From: Colwellia sp. 75C3
GTDB taxonomy: Bacteria > Pseudomonadota > Gammaproteobacteria > Enterobacterales > Alteromonadaceae
DNA: 64,000 nt
Direction of reading: 5' to 3'
Assembly (NCBI RefSeq): GCF_002836255.1
Contig: NZ_PJAU01000054.1
Span: 62,001 to 126,000 of the forward strand
This document shows positions 28,185-35,794 of this stretch, piece after piece. A model generated the notes under the pieces. The model was not told the DNA's origin. It ran no database searches and saw nothing but the letters and a program-made list of their open reading frames with translations. Within the stretch, counting starts at the first letter, position 1, and every line of letters starts with the position of its first letter. The position numbers and the translations under genes are program-made.

Positions 28185-29738
28185 CTATGTATTATGCATC
28201 GGTACAGTAACCTTAAAACATGCACCTTTATCAACTTGAATATTCTCTATTGTGCCACCTAACTTAGCATCAACAAGGTTAAAAACTATATTCAAGCCTA
28301 AGCCAGAGCCACCTTGACCGCGCTTGGTGGTAATAAAAGGTTCAAAAACTTTATTATTAACTTCATCACTAATGCCTTTACCATTATCTTGATATAACAG
28401 TGTTAGGTAGCCGTCTTCTTGGGTAAAGCGAATAGATATTTCACCCTCTCTGGTATTTTCAAAACCATGCACATGTGAATTTACCATAAAGTTAGTTAAG
28501 ATTTGATTCCAGGCGCTAGGGTAAGTCACCAAACTCAATTCTTCATCAACCTCAATGTTGATCTTGTAGTTTTTAGTCTTAAACATTGTTTTAACCGTAT
28601 TAACAACATTATTGACATGATTAGCTAAGTTAATATCGACTTCGGGATCTGTGTGCTGCTCAACAGCTACTGATTTAAAACTTTGGATAAGGTCAACTGA
28701 CTTAATCAAACTGCGTTCAATAATTTGTTCATATTCGGTGAGTAAATTTAACTTACTGACTAGAAAGGACTTTGTAAGTTTTTCATTACTGATAGCTGCT
28801 TGTAAACTGTCAACATGTTCCTTTAATGCTGAAATGGAAGTAACACAAATACCTAGTGGTGTATTAACCTCATGAGCAACACCGGCAACTAACTGACCGA
28901 GTGAAGCCATTTTTTCTGATTGTACTATTTTATCTTTAGCGAGAGTTAAATCATCAAAAGACTGCTGTAATTGATTATTACTTTTAGCCAGCATAGCGGT
29001 TCTATCATGCACCTTTACTTCTAGCTCACCATTAAGTGCCAACAAAGCATTTTCAGCATCTTCTAACTTACTAATTTCACTGTTTAGGTTCCTGCGCATG
29101 ATATTAATCGCATCAACTAAATCGTCTAATTCATCCTTAGTTTTATAACGATTTGATAGCGTTAACTCTTGTTCGAGATTATCGCTACCAAATTGCTGAG
29201 CGTATTTAGTAATTAAAAACAAATGCCGGGTAATAAGCTGATTAACAATAAATATAATAAAAAATGTTAGCAGGAATATCTTTATTGATTCGCTCAACAA
29301 AATAAAACCCGCTTGCTGATATAATTTTTGGTATATATCTTGATAGTTCGCATAAACAGTCAACTTACCGACAACATTATCTGAATAAGTAATGGGGTAC
29401 TCAACAAATTTCTCAACACTCACATCAGTTTGACCCAACTGACGCTGATAATCAAAATCATTAGATATTTTAACTAAGCGGACATCAGGTAAATCAACAA
29501 TCCCTTGTAACTGCACAGCAAGAAGAGGCTCATTAAAGTCCCATAAACTCGTAGCAATTGAAGGGATATAGCTTTGCTCAATATTATCAAAACGTTGATC
29601 TAACAATCTCAAATCATTTTGAAAAGAATTATATAATTGAATTAGTGTCGAACATATTGAGAAGAAAATACTGCACAATAAAATATAAGACAATAGGCGC
29701 CGACTTAGCTTATTAAGGATGTTAAAGGCATTCATCAT
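28185..29738 (-). CDS. Membrane sensor histidine kinase
   Basis: A 517-residue sensor kinase. A membrane helix (about 14-35), a periplasmic domain of about 115 residues, a second helix (about 153-175), a HAMP-like linker (about 175-230) and a coiled coil lead to the phospho-accepting His289 in GVAHEVNTPLG. The ATPase domain follows with N box (NFMVNSHVHGFE), DNGKGI and GQGGSGLGLNIVFNLV. The H-box type (HEVNTPLG) is common in kinases that end without a receiver. No response regulator lies next to it, so it is an orphan kinase in this window, possibly receiving input from the solute-binding protein encoded just downstream. Confidence 0.9.
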   Translation of the reverse strand: MMNAFNILNKLSRRLLSYILLCSIFFSICSTLIQLYNSFQNDLRLLDQRFDNIEQSYIPSIATSLWDFNEPLLAVQLQGIVDLPDVRLVKISNDFDYQRQLGQTDVSVEKFVEYPITYSDNVVGKLTVYANYQDIYQKLYQQAGFILLSESIKIFLLTFFIIFIVNQLITRHLFLITKYAQQFGSDNLEQELTLSNRYKTKDELDDLVDAINIMRRNLNSEISKLEDAENALLALNGELEVKVHDRTAMLAKSNNQLQQSFDDLTLAKDKIVQSEKMASLGQLVAGVAHEVNTPLGICVTSISALKEHVDSLQAAISNEKLTKSFLVSKLNLLTEYEQIIERSLIKSVDLIQSFKSVAVEQHTDPEVDINLANHVNNVVNTVKTMFKTKNYKINIEVDEELSLVTYPSAWNQILTNFMVNSHVHGFENTREGEISIRFTQEDGYLTLLYQDNGKGISDEVNNKVFEPFITTKRGQGGSGLGLNIVFNLVDAKLGGTIENIQVDKGACFKVTVPMHNT

Positions 29739-30241
29739 GGTAGTTTTCTCATTAAACCTATGCTGTATTAAATTGATATGAATTCATCATAAATAATTAA
29801 AGTGAACTGATACCTGTTAACAACAATAACGCATTAACAACAATGTGCACCTAAAAGACCTAGAACATTCATACTATTAGTTATGCTGATGTCGGTAAAG
29901 CTATTTAACTATAGGTAATTGTTAATGGACAAAAACAGACAAGAAATAGAACATAGACCCATTATTTCTTGAATTCATCTGCAAACTTTATGTTGAATAA
30001 ATTACCAACAAACCAAGTTAACCAATAAAAAAATAAAATTAAAATACCATTGCGATTTGATGAATTTGTCTTATCTTTTAAGTAGTAAAACTAAATGATA
30101 CGCTTTCTCAAGGAGGGGAAAGCAAATAGTTGTGTGATATATGATCGTTATTTTTCCTGCTTCAGGAACTCTATAGCGATGCTCAGCTTAAAATATCATT
30201 CACTAACGATGGGTATTTACATTCAGACAATAGGTTGAATT
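29739..30241. other. Long intergenic/leader region before the chemoreceptor gene
   Basis: About 500 bases between divergent genes. It contains a hairpin at 30102-30123 (listed separately) and an 11-codon frame (MIVIFPASGTL) near 30139 that I do not consider a gene. No clear sigma-28 flagellar promoter is seen. The rest is AT-rich and featureless to me. Confidence 0.45.
30102..30123 (+). promoter_or_regulatory. Hairpin with AAGGAG in the loop (CsrA-type site candidate)
   Basis: GCTTTCTC pairs with GGGAAAGC (one G-U) to give an 8-bp stem whose 6-base loop is AAGGAG. A GGA within a hairpin loop is the known recognition pattern of CsrA/RsmA proteins. It lies about 120 bases before the chemoreceptor start, so it would be in the leader only if transcription starts upstream of it. 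Confidence 0.3.
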
Positions 30242-32662
30242 ATGAATGTTGCTACAAATGTCGCACTAAACGAAAATGCAGAACTTTTAGAGTTAAAAGC
30301 AAAATTTGATGCTATTAGTAAAGCACAAGCGGTCATCGAGTTTAATATGGACGGTACGATTATTACCGCCAATGAAAACTTCTTAAGTACCCTAGGTTAT
30401 ACCCTTGAAGAAATCCAAGGGAAACATCACAGTTTATTTGTTGAACCGGCCTATAAAGCCAGTAACGAATACAAAGAGTTTTGGGCAAAACTTAATCGTG
30501 GTGAATTTGAAAGCCAAGAATATAAACGTCTTGGTAAAGGCGGCAAAGAAGTCTGGATTCAAGCCTCCTACAACCCCATTATTGATTTAAACGGCAAACC
30601 TTATAAAGTCGTTAAATTTGCTTCAGATGTTACCCAACAAAAATTATTTAACGCTGACTCAAGTGGTCAAATAGAGGCCATAAGTAAAGCACAAGCGGTC
30701 ATCGAGTTTAATATGGACGGTACTATTATTACCGCCAATGAAAACTTCTTAAGTACCCTAGGTTATACCCTTGAAGAAATCCAAGGGAAACATCACAGTT
30801 TATTTGTTGAACCGGCCTATAAAGCCAGTAACGAATACAAAGAGTTTTGGGAAAAACTTAATCGTGGTGAATTTGAAAACCAAGAGTATAAACGTCTTGG
30901 TAAAGGCGGCAAAGAAGTCTGGATTCAAGCGTCCTATAATCCCATTATGGATTTAAACGGCAACCCCTTTAAAGTGGTAAAATTTGCCAGCGATGTAACC
31001 GAACAAAAACTATTAAATGCGGATTCAAATGGTCAAATAGAGGCGATAAGCAAAGCACAAGCGGTTATCGAGTTTAAGATGGACGGTACTATTATTACCG
31101 CCAATGAAAACTTCTTAGTAACACTCGGTTATAGCTTGAACGAAATTCAAGGGCAGCATCACAGCCTATTTGTTGAACCTGCTTATAAAGCCAGCAACGA
31201 ATATAAAGAGTTTTGGGCAAAACTTAATCGTGGTGAATTTGAAAGCCAAGAATATAAACGTCTTGGTAAAGGCGGCAAAGAAGTCTGGATTCAAGCGTCC
31301 TATAACCCCATTATGGATTTAAACGGTAATCCTTTTAAAGTCGTTAAATTTGCTTCAGATGTTACCCAGCAAAAATTACTTAACGCTGACTCAAGTGGTC
31401 AAATTGACGCCATAAGTAAAGCACAAGCGGTCATTGAGTTTAATATGGACGGTACTATTATTACCGCTAACGATAATTTCTTAAACGCATTAGGTTATCG
31501 ATTGGATGAAATAAAAAATAAGCATCACAGTTTATTTGTTGAATCATCATATAAAGCCAGTAACGAATACAAGGAATTTTGGCAAAAACTTAATCGTGGT
31601 GAATATGACGTTAATGAATACTTACGCGTTGGCAAAGGTGGCAAAGAAGTTTGGATACAAGCGTCGTACAACCCGATTTTAGATTTAAATGGCAAGCCCT
31701 TTAAAGTAGTTAAGTATGCCACTGATATTACCGCAAGAAAAAAAGCCATTACTGAAATAAGAAATCTATTATTAGCTATGTCAGAAGGTGATCTTACTCA
31801 AAACATCGATAGTGAATTAGTCGGAGAATTTAAAGTTATCGGTAACTCCATGAATGAATTTATTAATATATTAAGAGACATGGTGATGGATATTCGTAAT
31901 ACATCAACCAATGTTTTTGACTCGGCAAGAGAGCTTGCTGAAGGAAATAACGAACTCAGCCATAGAACTGAATCACAAGCATCAAGCCTTGAAGAAACCG
32001 CATCAGCGATGGAAGAATTAACCAGTACCGTTCAGCAAAATGCTGAAAACACGTCTAAAGCAAGCGCTTTATCTTCCTCTGTTATGGAGAAAGCTAGCGA
32101 TGGTGGAAGTGTAGTTGATAATACCATTATGGCGATGGGGGACATTAATAGATCGAGTAAAAAAATTGCAGACATTATCAGTGTTATTGATGAAATTGCT
32201 TTTCAAACAAACTTATTAGCGCTTAATGCCGCAGTAGAAGCAGCACGTGCTGGTGAGCAAGGCAGAGGATTCGCAGTGGTTGCTGCTGAAGTACGTAATT
32301 TAGCACAACGTTCTGCGGGCGCAGCTAAAGAAATAAAAGGTCTTATTAATGATAGTGTAGAGGCCGTAGGACAAGGCACTAAGTTAGTTGATGAAACCAA
32401 AGCAACCTTTAGTGAGTTATTTAGTGCAATTGAAGAGGTCAGTAAAATGATCGCCGATATTGATGGCGCAGGAAAAGAACAGTCAGCTGGTATTGGCGAA
32501 GTCAGCTCAGCGGTGAGTCAAATGGATGAAATGACTCAACAAAATGCTGCATTAGTTGAGGAAGCATCAGCATCGAGCAAATCAATGGAAGAACAAGCAC
32601 AAGCGCTATTAGAGCAAGTCGCTTTTTTCAATGATGGTGAAGACCGTAATATTCGCCATTAA
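30242..32662 (+). CDS. Soluble methyl-accepting chemotaxis protein with four tandem PAS domains
   Basis: An 806-residue chemoreceptor without membrane segments, so cytoplasmic. Residues 23-510 are four PAS+PAC units of exactly 122 residues (each with [38 protein letters not shown]). A short HAMP-like stretch follows ([18 protein letters not shown], about 515-550), then the MCP signalling domain with the conserved tip [23 protein letters not shown] domains of soluble receptors often bind heme, FAD or small molecules; no cofactor ligand can be assigned here. There is no CheW/CheA nearby. The four PAS units are nearly identical at the DNA level, the fourth being the most diverged. Confidence 0.93.
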   Translation: MNVATNVALNENAELLELKAKFDAISKAQAVIEFNMDGTIITANENFLSTLGYTLEEIQGKHHSLFVEPAYKASNEYKEFWAKLNRGEFESQEYKRLGKGGKEVWIQASYNPIIDLNGKPYKVVKFASDVTQQKLFNADSSGQIEAISKAQAVIEFNMDGTIITANENFLSTLGYTLEEIQGKHHSLFVEPAYKASNEYKEFWEKLNRGEFENQEYKRLGKGGKEVWIQASYNPIMDLNGNPFKVVKFASDVTEQKLLNADSNGQIEAISKAQAVIEFKMDGTIITANENFLVTLGYSLNEIQGQHHSLFVEPAYKASNEYKEFWAKLNRGEFESQEYKRLGKGGKEVWIQASYNPIMDLNGNPFKVVKFASDVTQQKLLNADSSGQIDAISKAQAVIEFNMDGTIITANDNFLNALGYRLDEIKNKHHSLFVESSYKASNEYKEFWQKLNRGEYDVNEYLRVGKGGKEVWIQASYNPILDLNGKPFKVVKYATDITARKKAITEIRNLLLAMSEGDLTQNIDSELVGEFKVIGNSMNEFINILRDMVMDIRNTSTNVFDSARELAEGNNELSHRTESQASSLEETASAMEELTSTVQQNAENTSKASALSSSVMEKASDGGSVVDNTIMAMGDINRSSKKIADIISVIDEIAFQTNLLALNAAVEAARAGEQGRGFAVVAAEVRNLAQRSAGAAKEIKGLINDSVEAVGQGTKLVDETKATFSELFSAIEEVSKMIADIDGAGKEQSAGIGEVSSAVSQMDEMTQQNAALVEEASASSKSMEEQAQALLEQVAFFNDGEDRNIRH
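30308..31771 (+). repeat. Four 366-bp tandem repeats (PAS units)
   Basis: Units begin at 30308, 30674, 31040 and 31406 with no insertions or deletions. Units 1 and 2 share long identical stretches, including synonymous sites; unit 4 differs most. This points to recent duplication or ongoing gene conversion. Confidence 0.92.
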
Positions 32663-32725
32663 TACAAGCGTTGCAAATCAACTAAATAGGTAAGTAAACA
32701 TGTAATTCAATCAAGTTTACTACAT

Positions 32726-32757
32726 AAAAAACCGACGTTAATTGTCGGTTTTTTTAT
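32726..32757. terminator. Bidirectional terminator between chemoreceptor and ppiC
   Basis: AAAAACCGAC and GTCGGTTTTT form a GC-cored stem with A/T runs on both sides, fitting the end of the chemoreceptor transcript and of the convergent ppiC. Confidence 0.88.
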
Positions 32758-32788
32758 TATAGATATTTATTAAAAAACTCGTTATAAA

Positions 32789-33067
32789 TTAAGTCCGGTA
32801 AAGCACTTTAATGACATGCCAACCAAATTTTGTTTTTACTAGGTGAGGCTCTAATAGTGCACCTTTAAAGGCTATTTTATCAAACTGAGGTACCATTTCA
32901 CCTCGTTTAAACTCGCCTAAATCTCCGCCCTTTTTACCCGATGGACATGACGAATATTTTTTAGCTAATGTTTGAAACTTAGCACCTTTACCTAACTGCT
33001 TAATAATATCTTCTGCAATTTCTTTGTGCTTCACTAAGATGTGAAGTGCGTACGCTGTAGCTGCCAT
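32789..33067 (-). CDS. ppiC: Parvulin-type peptidyl-prolyl cis-trans isomerase PpiC
   Basis: A 92-residue single-domain parvulin, the same size as E. coli PpiC, with no signal peptide (cytoplasmic). The family motifs [42 protein letters not shown] and [14 protein letters not shown] are intact. It catalyses proline isomerisation during folding. AAGG seven bases before ATG marks the start. It is a single-gene unit. Confidence 0.95.
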   Translation of the reverse strand: MAATAYALHILVKHKEIAEDIIKQLGKGAKFQTLAKKYSSCPSGKKGGDLGEFKRGEMVPQFDKIAFKGALLEPHLVKTKFGWHVIKVLYRT

Positions 33068-33128
33068 GTAAAAACCTTTTTAATACCGCTGATAACTAAT
33101 CTATTTTAACATTATCTTTCAGACATAA

Positions 33129-33161
33129 AAAAGCCCCGATTCTTTCGAATCAGGGCTTTCT
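33129..33161 (-). terminator. Terminator of tRNA-Leu
   Basis: On the minus strand AAGCCCTGATTC pairs with GAATCGGGGCTT (one G-U) around a short loop and ends in a T-run, six bases after the tRNA CCA end. Confidence 0.85.
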
Positions 33162-33166
33162 TTATA

Positions 33167-33251
33167 TGGTACCGCAAGACGGACTTGAACCGTCACTTCT
33201 TTCGAAATCGGATTTTGAATCCGACGTGTCTACCAATTCCACCACTGCGGC
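33167..33251 (-). tRNA. tRNA-Leu (anticodon CAA)
   Basis: An 85-base tRNA including encoded CCA. The acceptor stem GCCGCAG pairs with TTGCGGT; the anticodon arm TCGGA-TTCAAAA-TCCGA gives anticodon CAA, reading UUG. A long variable arm of class II type (around TTTCGAAAGAAG) and the T arm GACGG-TTCAAGT-CCGTC are present. It closely matches bacterial tRNA-Leu(CAA). Confidence 0.96.
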
Positions 33252-33570
33252 TTAAACTTTTTCTGTTAAGAGTTTATACATCAACTTTTAACTTAAATAT
33301 TTTTATACTCAACGACTACTTGTAAATACGGTAGTTATTACTACTCGTAGACACTATTTTCATCACGCTGGTATTGTTTTCTACAACGTAAAATTTATGC
33401 TTTTAATGCAAAGGATTTTAAATCCGCCGTACTCACCAACTTGGTGACACGTTAACTTTAGCTATAAGCTTCAGTGGGTGGCATTATACGAAACTTTTTG
33501 CAGTAAGCAACAAGTTTTTCACCTGTTCACTGTCCTTAGGCATCAAGTGTCGTTTATTTGTGCAATCGTC
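33252..33570. other. Intergenic region with decayed tRNA-Leu-like segment at 33413-33440
   Basis: About 320 bases between tRNA-Leu and the TetR gene. Minus-strand bases 33440-33413 read like the D-arm and anticodon arm of a tRNA-Leu (21 of 28 positions match the intact tRNA), with a TAA anticodon in a GGATTTAAAATCC loop. The anticodon stem has a mismatch and no acceptor or T arm can be found in place, so I read it as a decayed tRNA-Leu(UAA). Confidence 0.4.
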
Positions 33571-34191
33571 TTACTTTCTGTGTGCATTTAAGAAGAGATC
33601 AACAGCCTTGGTTACTTGACTCATAATTTCCTCATCGCTAAATTTTTTATTCGGCAGTAATAAGCTACGAGTATGTAATGGTCCTTTCGCCATTTCAATA
33701 AGCATTTGCGCACTAAAGTGGCAGTTTTCAATTTTTAATACTTTCGTCTCAGTTAGCCATGATAAATAATCCACTAAAGGTAAGACGCCGGCCATAGGCC
33801 CTTTTTGATAAATCATTTCACCAAGCTCAGGGAATTTCACTACTTGTTGTACGACTAAACGAAACAGTGACATCAAATCTGCTGACAACATGCCTTTTAC
33901 AAACTTGAAGCACACTTGGTTAAGTGCTTGCTTTGCATCTAGCTCTCGATTTATCGAAGTCAGAATTTCAGACTGCACTTTAACTTGTCTTTGAACAACG
34001 GCCATCAATAAGCCTCGTTTATTACTAAACTCATTATAGATAGAACGTCTTGAACCACCGGCTTCATTAATGATCATTGCTAAAGATGTTTCATCAAATC
34101 CTTGAGAATAAAACAGATCTTGTGCTGCATCTAATATCAAAAGGCCTCTTGGGCTGAGTTTCGTTAGTTCTAAAGTGCTGTCTTTAACCAT
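33571..34191 (-). CDS. TetR-family repressor of the adjacent RND efflux genes
   Basis: A 206-residue regulator. The N-terminal HTH (FDETSLAMIINEAGGSRRSIYNEFSNKRGLL segment, about residues 25-60; key core SRRSIYNEF) is typical of TetR. The C-terminal half resembles the AcrR/TetR_C ligand domain. The gene is divergent from a periplasmic adaptor and RND pump, the classic layout for local repression relieved by a pump substrate. Two identical-type palindromes lie in the shared promoter region. The inducer is unknown. Confidence 0.9.
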   Translation of the reverse strand: MVKDSTLELTKLSPRGLLILDAAQDLFYSQGFDETSLAMIINEAGGSRRSIYNEFSNKRGLLMAVVQRQVKVQSEILTSINRELDAKQALNQVCFKFVKGMLSADLMSLFRLVVQQVVKFPELGEMIYQKGPMAGVLPLVDYLSWLTETKVLKIENCHFSAQMLIEMAKGPLHTRSLLLPNKKFSDEEIMSQVTKAVDLFLNAHRK

Positions 34192-34228
34192 TTGAAATTG
34201 CCGTCATTGTAATTATATTGTTGACTTT

Positions 34229-34244
34229 GGTACTACATAGTACC
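34229..34244. promoter_or_regulatory. Predicted TetR operator 1 (GGTACT-N4-AGTACC)
   Basis: A perfect 6-bp palindrome with spacer ACAT, extended by flanking TTT/AAA to 10 matching bases per arm. It lies just after a TTGACT (34221-34226) that may be the -35 box of the efflux promoter, so binding would block transcription. Confidence 0.65.
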
Positions 34245-34253
34245 AAAATATGC

Positions 34254-34269
34254 GGTACTGAGTAGTACC
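34254..34269. promoter_or_regulatory. Predicted TetR operator 2 (GGTACT-N4-AGTACC)
   Basis: The same half-sites and spacer length (GAGT) as operator 1, centred 25 bases away. The repetition of an exact architecture in a divergent TetR/efflux promoter is strong circumstantial evidence for two repressor dimers. Confidence 0.65.
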
Positions 34270-34354
34270 AATTGTACAGTTCAGTCAAAATGAACTTTAC
34301 TCATAGGGATACCCCTGCACTTTTGGCTAGCCAAAAGAATTTGAAGGAACATGT

Positions 34355-35455
34355 ATGCGCGCAATCTTATTCACATTTATTACCCTATTACTCGTTGGGT
34401 GTAATGAACCAGCTAAAGAAATTACTAAACCAATTCGTCCGATAATGTGGACAAAGGTAGCAATATCTCCTTTTGAACAAATCCGTACTTTGTCTGGTAT
34501 TGTTGCCCCCGTTGAAGCAACAAAGCTTAGCTTTGAAGTACAAGGTAAAATTCAGAGCATTGAAGTAAATTTGGGTAATGAGGTAGTTAAAGGGCAAGAG
34601 CTTGCCCGCTTAAATCAGCGTAACTTCAACTTAGGGCTTCAGTCTGCAAAAGCACAATACCAACAAGCGAAAGCAACATTAGTTGATGCCCGAAATAGTT
34701 ATAACCGTTATGAAAAGTTACTTAAGCAAGGCGTAGTATCACAATCGGGCTTTGATAATGCTAAGGCCACATATGATGCAAGTAAGAGTGCTGCCGATGT
34801 TGCTCAAGCGCAATTGGATATTTCCAGTAAAAACTTACAAGACAGTATTTTATTAGCACCCTATGACGGCATTATTACCAAACGTTTATTTGAACCTTCT
34901 CAACAAATATCACCCGGTGAATCCCTCTTTGAGATTGAAGGTAATCACGGCTTAGAGGTTCATATCCTAGTACCTGAAACCCTCATTCGTGAATTAAGGT
35001 TACATACTATTCTGCCTATTAATTTTCCGGTTTTACCTCAGTTAACTATGCAAGGCCAAATTACAGAAATAGGTACTCGCGCTGAGTTTGCCAATGCCTT
35101 CCCGGTAACTGCCGTATTGCAAGGTGATAATCCATTACTGCGTGCAGGCATGACAGCAGAAGTGGCGTTTTCTTTTTCTGGTACTGGTAGAACTGGTCAT
35201 AAAGGGGATGTTTTTCGTATTCCTGCAACGGCACTAAGCGCTGGATTAGAGCAAAAAGCGTATGTTTTTGTATATAACCCTGAAACACAGCAAGTGACTA
35301 AAACTCAAGTACAGACAGAGAACATTTTCAAAAATGAAGTGTTCATATCATCAGGCTTAAAACCAGACGATATTATTGCGACAGCCGGTGTTGCTTTCTT
35401 GCGTGATGGACAGCAAGTCAGCTTGATAGATAACAGCATTCAGCGTTTTAACTAA
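34355..35455 (+). CDS. RND efflux periplasmic adaptor (membrane fusion) lipoprotein
   Basis: A 366-residue adaptor linking an RND pump to an outer-membrane channel. The N-terminus LLLVGCNEP is a lipobox, so it is anchored by lipid. It has a barrel-sandwich/lipoyl half (GIVAPVEATKLSFEVQGKI, VKGQELARL), an alpha-helical hairpin (about 95-165), the second lipoyl half (APYDGIITKRLFEPSQQ) and beta-barrel and membrane-proximal domains. AAGGA seven bases before the ATG sets the start. It is transcribed with the pump gene; a MITE-like element fills the gap between them. No outer-membrane TolC partner is encoded here. Confidence 0.93.
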   Translation: MRAILFTFITLLLVGCNEPAKEITKPIRPIMWTKVAISPFEQIRTLSGIVAPVEATKLSFEVQGKIQSIEVNLGNEVVKGQELARLNQRNFNLGLQSAKAQYQQAKATLVDARNSYNRYEKLLKQGVVSQSGFDNAKATYDASKSAADVAQAQLDISSKNLQDSILLAPYDGIITKRLFEPSQQISPGESLFEIEGNHGLEVHILVPETLIRELRLHTILPINFPVLPQLTMQGQITEIGTRAEFANAFPVTAVLQGDNPLLRAGMTAEVAFSFSGTGRTGHKGDVFRIPATALSAGLEQKAYVFVYNPETQQVTKTQVQTENIFKNEVFISSGLKPDDIIATAGVAFLRDGQQVSLIDNSIQRFN

Positions 35456-35458
35456 ACA

Positions 35459-35783
35459 ATACCAAGTCTATTAAGTTATTTCCCACTCAGCGAGAATTAA
35501 AAGGCATAGGGGCAAGGCTTTGATTGAAGAGAATGGTTACTCAGGAGAATATGCTCCTGCATTCTCTAAGAAGCTACATCCGTGTAGCGTCCTTATCAAA
35601 ATCAATAACGCAGCAAATAAGCCTTTACCTTTCATTAGGTACTCGCCCTTCGGGAGCTTATTAGCAAACTGATAACATCATAAAATTGGTGAAATATAGA
35701 ATAACTATGTTTAATCAATTTCACTTGTTCTAAGCTCGCTAATAATAGCTCTGAGTTGGGAATAAATTTAATAGAATTGGTAT
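35459..35783 (+). mobile_element. MITE-like element, long copy (325 bp)
   Basis: Bounded by ATACCAAGTCTATTAA on the left and TTAATAGAATTGGTAT on the right, inverted repeats matching at 15 of 16 positions, with weaker similarity for another ~18 bases inward. No ORF. The core matches the element at 46512-46777 in reverse orientation over most of its length, but this copy carries roughly 55 extra bases with strong hairpins: GAGAATG/CATTCTC enclosing CAGGAG/CTCCTG (35529-35566), and GCTACA-TCCG-TGTAGC (35573-35588). Both ends begin or end in TA, as in Tc1/IS630-type insertions. It fills almost the whole gap between the efflux adaptor and pump genes. Confidence 0.75.
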
Positions 35784-35794
35784 TAGGAATATTA

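Noticed and set aside
30111..30175. Short leader peptide after the AAGGAGGGG sequence
   Set aside because: The nearest ATG frame (11 codons) is about 25 bases from the purine run, too far for initiation, and the GTG nearer to it is followed at once by a stop.
30405..30590. Plus-strand frames at 30405-30590 and 30771-30956 inside the chemoreceptor
   Set aside because: They are repeated shadows of the PAS units in another frame, so their similarity to each other is explained by the DNA repeat.
35756..35794. TTG start extending the RND pump by 13 residues
   Set aside because: These codons lie in the end of the MITE-like element and the downstream ATG has a clear ribosome binding site and the family N-terminus.
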